From: Ruegeria sp. R13_0
GTDB taxonomy: Bacteria; Pseudomonadota; Alphaproteobacteria; Rhodobacterales; Rhodobacteraceae
Assembly: GCF_017743995.1 (NCBI RefSeq)
Contig: NZ_JAGHRB010000015.1
Span: 1 to 64,000 of the forward strand
Direction: 5' to 3'
DNA length: 64,000 bases
Shown here piece by piece: positions 59,916-64,000 of this stretch. The stretch's first letter is position 1; every line of letters starts with the position of its first letter. The translations under genes and the position numbers were made by a program. The notes below the pieces were generated by a model, which was not told the DNA's origin, searched no databases, and was given only the letters and a program-made list of their open reading frames with translations.

Positions 59916-60596
59916 TTAGTTCTCCAGGGTCTCGGCGTCGACGCGGTAGGAGGTCACCACGAAGCCCAAGGGGTTGGCCCAGACGTCCTGAAGGCGCTGG
60001 CGGGTTTCGGGTTGGAAGTCGTAGCCGACGGTGGCCACGTAGGATCGGGTCACGGTGCGGGTGTCGCGGGGACGGCGCAGCGTGCGGGTGAAGCGGACCT
60101 GGGCCACGCCGCGCTCGATCTGATTCACGGACTTGATGACCACTTCGATCTTGGCGTCACGGCCATATACGGTGATCGGATAGTCCTCATTGGTAGATGA
60201 CCAGAGATCGCGCAATGTGCGGGCGGCATCGCCATCCGAGCGATCGAGCACCGAGTTGATGCGTTGCTCGCCATCTGTCAGGTCATAGGTCTCGCGGTCA
60301 TCGACATAGGCCACGAGATTGGCCTGGATGATGGCGTCGCTTTCGGAAAGGGTCAGCGCCTGAACAGCGGCGACCCGGTCCATCTCGCCGGTCTCCTTGT
60401 CGACGACGACGACGAAGGTTTCGGTCGATTTGAGCGGAAAGAGGCTCGCGCCCGCGACCATGCCGGCCACGCCGACCAGCACGCCGGCCGCCGCGACGAA
60501 CCAGGCGAAACGCTCGCGCCGCCGCGGCCCGTAGATGAAATCCGCTTCAAACGCGTCGCGGTCAGGCGCGGAGGAACTAAGTACCTTCTTCTTCAA
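59916..60596 (-). CDS. virB8: VirB8 inner-membrane assembly factor
   Basis: A 226-residue bitopic protein. One membrane helix lies at about residues 31-55 (WFVAAAGVLVGVAGMVAGASLF), followed by a VirB8 periplasmic domain (KSTETFVVVVDKETGEMDRVAAV, LVAYVDDRETYDL, WSSTNEDYPITVYGRD and ARVRFTRTLRRPRDTRTV-type strands). It nucleates the channel. The start is a TTG at 60596; no ATG or GTG is available upstream before the stop at 60609. GAAAG lies a few bases before it, and it is 17 bases from virB6. Confidence 0.9.
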   Translation of the reverse strand: MKKKVLSSSAPDRDAFEADFIYGPRRRERFAWFVAAAGVLVGVAGMVAGASLFPLKSTETFVVVVDKETGEMDRVAAVQALTLSESDAIIQANLVAYVDDRETYDLTDGEQRINSVLDRSDGDAARTLRDLWSSTNEDYPITVYGRDAKIEVVIKSVNQIERGVAQVRFTRTLRRPRDTRTVTRSYVATVGYDFQPETRQRLQDVWANPLGFVVTSYRVDAETLEN

Positions 60597-60613
60597 GTCA
60601 ATCGTCTTTCACA

Positions 60614-61627
60614 TCAGGGTTTGCGGAAGGCCTTGGCGGCGGAGAGGAGCGCGCCGGGGCTTTGCCGGATCATCTCGCCGGTCTTCACCACGCCCGCATT
60701 GGCCATTTGGTTCAGCTCCTGCGGCGATTTGCCGGTGACGAGGCGCGAGGCAGCACCCGTGCCATACTCCCGCGTGTTCACGAAACCCTGGCGCGCGAGG
60801 CCGGTCAGCCCCACGGCATTCGAGGCAATGCCGACCACGCCGGTGAGGTTGGAGGCGATGTAGGGGACCGAGGCCATGATCCCGGCGCTAAGGATCAGGA
60901 TGACGAGAAAGGGCAGGATGAGGCTGACGGTCTCGACATCGCCCGGATCGGCGGAGGCGTCCCCGATGGCCTCGGCGATCGCGACGATGATGCCCGCGGC
61001 CCCTGCGGCGGCGACCGGCATGAGCGCATAGCCGATGGTGGCGCGAGTCCAGGCCTCAAAAAGGGATTGCGTCGGTTTAAAGAGCGAGGTCACGATCATG
61101 AAGGGAGCGATCACGATCATCAGCGCGAAGACAATGCGGGCGAAGGCGATGATCCCTGCGGTGACGGCGGCGAAAACGGCGGAAAGGACGAAGAAGATGG
61201 CACCGAGGACCGCGCCGAAGACCCAGCCCGCGCGATCGCCGATCGTGTCGCCATAGGCGGTGATGCGGGCGACCATGTTGTCGAGGCTCTCATAGACGCC
61301 GGCCTCGTCGCCCGAGCCGGTGAGCGCAAGGATCGAGGCTCCGACGGAGTCGGGCACGCGCGTGACGATGTCGTAGATCATGCTGAAATTGTCCCAGCTC
61401 TGCGCGAAGATCCCCACGAGCGCGATCTTCATGCCGAAGGCAAAGCCGGTGCCGAAGGGCAGGGGGCGGAGTTGCATCACCGCGTTGATCCCGAGGAGCA
61501 CGACAAGGAGCGCGGCCCCGGCAGAAATCACGTCACCGACAGCACCTGCCGAGGAGACAAAGCCGTCCTGCGCCACGGTATCCACCGCCGCGTCGACCTG
61601 GCTCAGGATGTCGCGAATAACACCCAT
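60614..61627 (-). CDS. virB6: VirB6/TrbL-type channel protein
   Basis: A 337-residue polytopic inner-membrane protein with about six to seven hydrophobic segments between residues 28 and 260 (for example AAGAVGDVISAGAALLVVLLG and AGWVFGAVLGAIFFVLSAVFAAV). The conserved Trp-containing YALMPVAAAGAAGIIVAIAEA region near 200 is VirB6-like. The C-terminal 60 residues are cytoplasmic. It forms part of the inner-membrane channel. It is directly adjacent (0 bases) to the 144-residue protein upstream. Confidence 0.88.
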   Translation of the reverse strand: MGVIRDILSQVDAAVDTVAQDGFVSSAGAVGDVISAGAALLVVLLGINAVMQLRPLPFGTGFAFGMKIALVGIFAQSWDNFSMIYDIVTRVPDSVGASILALTGSGDEAGVYESLDNMVARITAYGDTIGDRAGWVFGAVLGAIFFVLSAVFAAVTAGIIAFARIVFALMIVIAPFMIVTSLFKPTQSLFEAWTRATIGYALMPVAAAGAAGIIVAIAEAIGDASADPGDVETVSLILPFLVILILSAGIMASVPYIASNLTGVVGIASNAVGLTGLARQGFVNTREYGTGAASRLVTGKSPQELNQMANAGVVKTGEMIRQSPGALLSAAKAFRKP

Positions 61628-62062
61628 CTACTTTACACAGGCCTCCGCAACTTGCGCCTCGAACGCGTCGGCCTGCGCGTAGAGATCGAGCACCTTGAAG
61701 GGCAGGCGTGGATTGTCCGAGGTCTGGAACCGGGGCAGGGCGATGAGTGCCTGGTCCCAGGTGAAGTCGTCCAGCAGGCAGGTGCAGTTCTCTGTGGCCA
61801 GTGCCTCTTCGGCGATCAGGATGCGCAGGATCGCGCGGTAACCATTGCGCAAGTATGCGGTCTCGGCGAGATCCACCGGGGGTTTGGGGACGCGGCACGC
61901 ATCGGCGTCATCCCGTGCGATTTCCATCGAGGTGAAGGGACGATCCTGACCCAAGGCCGGGTCGGGCAGGACGAGGAGACCGACCGGCAGGGCAAGCGAA
62001 AGGCTGAGGAGGCCAGCTTCCATCAAGGTGAAACAGCTCGGGGTGAGTTTGGACTTGCTCAT
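61628..62062 (-). CDS. Small secreted protein in virB operon, VirB7 position
   Basis: A 144-residue protein with a signal peptide (hydrophobic segment at about residues 15-34, cleavage near ALGQ) and several Cys residues (C56, then ENCTC near 91-95, and one near the end), suggesting disulfides in the periplasm. It lacks a clear lipobox, so I do not call it VirB7. It lies between the VirB5-like and VirB6 genes, overlapping the former by 4 bases and abutting the latter, so it is a likely structural or accessory part of this secretion system. I recognise no family. Confidence 0.6.
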   Translation of the reverse strand: MSKSKLTPSCFTLMEAGLLSLSLALPVGLLVLPDPALGQDRPFTSMEIARDDADACRVPKPPVDLAETAYLRNGYRAILRILIAEEALATENCTCLLDDFTWDQALIALPRFQTSDNPRLPFKVLDLYAQADAFEAQVAEACVK

Positions 62063-62826
62063 GGATCCACCGCCATCGAGCGGAACTTGCGCTCATCTGC
62101 CAGCGTCGCGGCATCGACAACGCCGAGTTGACCGGCACTGACGCCCTGGGCCGCTTCCAGCCGCCAGATCTGGGTCAGGATGATGCCGAGCTCGGCGGTG
62201 ACGCGGGTATTGAGATCGACGGCGGCCTTCAGCCCGTCCTGATCGTCGATGAGCCCGACCATGGTCTCGAGCCGTTCGAGGCTTTGACCGGCCTCCTCGT
62301 GGCTTTCCTGCGCCGCGACCGACAACATGGCGCTGGCCCCGGCGGAAGCGGCGATGCGGTTGTCGGCGGGTTGATCAGAGCCCGAGAGCGTGCTCAGGCG
62401 CTCCGAGGTGAAACCGCTGCCAGACAGCACCCGCTCGACCGAGGCCGAAAGCTCGGCGCCGGGATTGAACCCGCTCAGAAAATCGCCACTCGCCAGCGAC
62501 TGTGCGGTATTGAGGGGCGCAACCAGCTTGCCGCGGAGCGCGCGGAATTCTTCGACCGTGGCAAAAAGCTCGCCCAGCCCACTGCCTTCGATCAAGGAGG
62601 TCAGCTGCGCCTCGAGGTTCGTCAGTTGCGACAACTGGGTCTCCAGTTCCAGCCGCATGGTGGCGAGCTGCTGCATCTGGACATTCAGGTCCTCGGCCAT
62701 GTGCTCGAGCTGTGCCACGAGCTTACCAAGCTGTGATCCATCGAAGGTCGGCACGCCTTGGGCAGCAGCGGGCGAGGCAAACCCGAGTGTGGTGACCGCA
62801 GCTACGGTCAGGAGAAGCTGTCTCAT
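62059..62826 (-). CDS. virB5: VirB5-like pilus-tip protein
   Basis: A 255-residue periplasmic protein of the VirB5/TrbJ family. A signal peptide covers residues 1-22 (ending ASPAAAQ). The long helical hairpin covers about 28-80 (GKLVAQLEHMAEDLNVQMQQ) and 165-235 (LERLETMVGLIDDQDGLKAA, LNTRVTAELGIILTQIW), with a small globular part between. VirB5 sits at the tip of the conjugative pilus. It is homologous at both ends to the next upstream gene, which carries a lytic transglycosylase domain between the same helices. It overlaps both neighbours by 4 bases. Confidence 0.85.
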   Translation of the reverse strand: MRQLLLTVAAVTTLGFASPAAAQGVPTFDGSQLGKLVAQLEHMAEDLNVQMQQLATMRLELETQLSQLTNLEAQLTSLIEGSGLGELFATVEEFRALRGKLVAPLNTAQSLASGDFLSGFNPGAELSASVERVLSGSGFTSERLSTLSGSDQPADNRIAASAGASAMLSVAAQESHEEAGQSLERLETMVGLIDDQDGLKAAVDLNTRVTAELGIILTQIWRLEAAQGVSAGQLGVVDAATLADERKFRSMAVDP

Positions 62827-63935
62827 TCGGGAACTCCCATCTGCATGAAGTCGCGCTCGGCCAGCCGGTCGGCGACGAGGTGCTGCGCATAGGCCGCCTC
62901 GCGCTGCTGGTTGGCGGCCATCAGCCGGACGCGAAGGTTGAGGATGCGGCCGATCTCGGCCTTGGCGTAGGTGTTGAGCTCCCAGGCCGCCTTGGCATTG
63001 GGCTGCGCATCGATCTGCAGGATGATCGCGCGCAGGCGATTGATCACCTGTTCGGTGGTGGCCAAACTGTCGGCGGCGTAATAGACGCCCGCCTCGGAGA
63101 TGCTGGCATATTCGGCCAACGCAAAGTCCGAGGGCGAGAGTGTGCCGAGCGCGTCGGCGCCGCCCACCACGGCGAGGTATTCGTTGTAGAACTTCGAGAT
63201 ATTGCGCACGTAGCCCTGCGTCTCGGCAAAGGGTGGCACGCCGCCATATTCAATGACCCGGCCCGGCCCCGCGTTATAGGCTGCGAGCGCATGGGGGATA
63301 TTGCCGAAGCGATCGAGCTGGGTCGTGATATAGCGCGCGCCGCCGCGCAGGTTGTCCTTCACGTCATAGCGGTCAACGCCGAGGTCGGAGGCCGTGCCGG
63401 GCATGAGCTGGGTCAGACCATAGGCGCCGACCGGGCTTTGTGCCGCGACGTTGAAGCGGCTCTCCTGCTTGATCAGGGCCTGGAAGAGGCAGCGCCACTG
63501 GGTGGCCGAGAGACCGGCGCGGGCCACACCGGGGGCACTCGCGAACTCGCCCGCAACTTCGACGATCATCATCTCGACGGTCTCACGGCCTTCGCCGAAG
63601 AGACGGCTGTTCATGGGGCTTGGATCGGTGTTCGGGTAGACCGCCGCCACCCCGAAATCCGCATTGCCCTCGAGCGCGCGGATATCGAAGCCGGGACCAG
63701 TAATTGCGGCGGTCATCTCCTCGAGGACGCGCAGCTGGTCGGCTTGTACGTCCGCCAGAGTGGACTCCGTCCGATCCTTGTCCTGCTGGACGCCCAGATC
63801 CTCTGCGAGCGCCGTCACCCGCGCGATCGCGCGGCCGATCGCGGAATTGTCCTGCGTCGGCACGCCCTGGGCATGCGCGGGCAGGGCACTGAGGCCGAGG
63901 CAGAGCCCGGCGGATATGATCGCGGCGCGGCTCAT
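62823..63935 (-). CDS. virB1: VirB1-like lytic transglycosylase set in a VirB5-like scaffold
   Basis: A 370-residue periplasmic protein. A signal peptide covers 1-22 (LSALPAHAQ). Residues 24-60 (GVPTQDNSAIGRAIARVTALAEDLGV) mirror the VirB5-like start of the next gene. An SLT domain covers about 148-250, with the catalytic Glu158 in ALIKQESRFN, GAYGLTQLMPGTA and AAYNAGPG. The C-terminal helices (285-370, INRLRAIILQIDAQPNAKAA) again mirror VirB5. It would cut peptidoglycan to let the pilus through. It overlaps the VirB5-like gene by 4 bases. Confidence 0.87.
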   Translation of the reverse strand: MSRAAIISAGLCLGLSALPAHAQGVPTQDNSAIGRAIARVTALAEDLGVQQDKDRTESTLADVQADQLRVLEEMTAAITGPGFDIRALEGNADFGVAAVYPNTDPSPMNSRLFGEGRETVEMMIVEVAGEFASAPGVARAGLSATQWRCLFQALIKQESRFNVAAQSPVGAYGLTQLMPGTASDLGVDRYDVKDNLRGGARYITTQLDRFGNIPHALAAYNAGPGRVIEYGGVPPFAETQGYVRNISKFYNEYLAVVGGADALGTLSPSDFALAEYASISEAGVYYAADSLATTEQVINRLRAIILQIDAQPNAKAAWELNTYAKAEIGRILNLRVRLMAANQQREAAYAQHLVADRLAERDFMQMGVPE

Positions 63936-64000
63936 TCCGGACGGGGCAGGAGCTCGAAGCTGCAGTCGGGTTTGCTTCCTTGCTTAACCGGTGCGCCCAT
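63932..64000 (-). CDS. Upstream virB-operon gene, C-terminal fragment at window edge
   Basis: The last 22 codons plus stop of a minus-strand frame are visible, overlapping the virB1-like start by ATGA (63932-63935). It presumably encodes the preceding virB gene (virB4 would fit the usual order), but too little is visible. The codon at the very edge happens to read ATG, so a tiny separate gene cannot be excluded. Confidence 0.4.
   Translation of the reverse strand: MGAPVKQGSKPDCSFELLPRPE

Noticed and set aside
60662-62131. 489-codon plus-strand frame
   Set aside because: It is antisense to virB6 and neighbours and reads as low-complexity Asp/Gly/His/Arg sequence, typical of a GC-rich shadow frame.

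Overview
The window looks like part of a large, GC-rich, conjugative repABC plasmid from a Rhodobacterales (Roseobacter-group) alphaproteobacterium. The main evidence is a complete repA-repB-repC replicon with its antisense RNA, a recombinase/DUF1403/ScpB trio next to it, several DUF families that are common on alphaproteobacterial plasmids (DUF736, DUF2493, DUF3768, DUF1403), a large plasmid-type ParB, a VirD2/VirD4 mobilisation pair and a VirB type IV secretion operon. No rRNA, tRNA, transposase or CRISPR array was seen.

Layout. (1) 1-13 kb holds plasmid maintenance and accessory genes: the C-terminal half of a ParB-like protein, small conserved proteins separated by hairpins, a methyltransferase/strawberry-notch helicase fusion, a TOPRIM primase-like protein, a DUF2493 protein, an HTH antitoxin-like gene, a DUF4143 ATPase and a first DUF736 gene. 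(2) 13.4-17.4 kb is the repABC replicon, with two copies of a parS-like palindrome, a roughly 54-nt antisense RNA and an AT-rich stretch in repC as a likely origin. (3) 17.4-33 kb carries the recombinase, DUF1403 and ScpB genes and a defence island: AbiEi/AbiEii with a nucleotide-cyclase-like third gene, a three-gene Shango-type system (TerB protein, ATPase, helicase) and a SIR2-HerA pair. Regions 2 and 3 lie between two 566-bp direct repeats, each carrying a near-identical DUF736 gene. (4) 33.7-39.6 kb holds the mobilisation genes: a candidate oriT nick site resembling a T-DNA border, a MobC-like accessory protein, a VirD2-like relaxase and VirD4/TraG. (5) 39.9-56.5 kb is an aromatic catabolic cluster. 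(6) 56.7-64 kb is the VirB operon on the minus strand, running off the right edge.

The catabolic cluster encodes benzoate dioxygenase (benABC), the diol dehydrogenase (benD), muconate cycloisomerase (catB), catechol 1,2-dioxygenase (catA), a LysR regulator, a five-gene branched-chain-amino-acid-type ABC importer and a BenE-type symporter. Together they would import benzoate and convert it through catechol and cis,cis-muconate to muconolactone. The lower pathway is unusual. No muconolactone isomerase (catC) and no beta-ketoadipyl-CoA thiolase (pcaF) were found. Instead, an SCP2-like protein, an alpha/beta hydrolase, a 68-residue Cys-containing protein, a beta-keto acid cleavage enzyme (BKACE) and an acetoacetate-type (ScoAB) CoA transferase are translationally linked. 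I infer that beta-ketoadipate plus acetyl-CoA is cleaved to succinyl-CoA and acetoacetate, with ScoAB then activating the acetoacetate. This is the most interesting hypothesis in the window and is untested.

The cluster sits between virD4 and virB11, which are usually neighbours in such plasmids, so it looks like cargo inserted in the transfer region. All functional calls rest on reading the sequence and on remembered family features; no database search was run.
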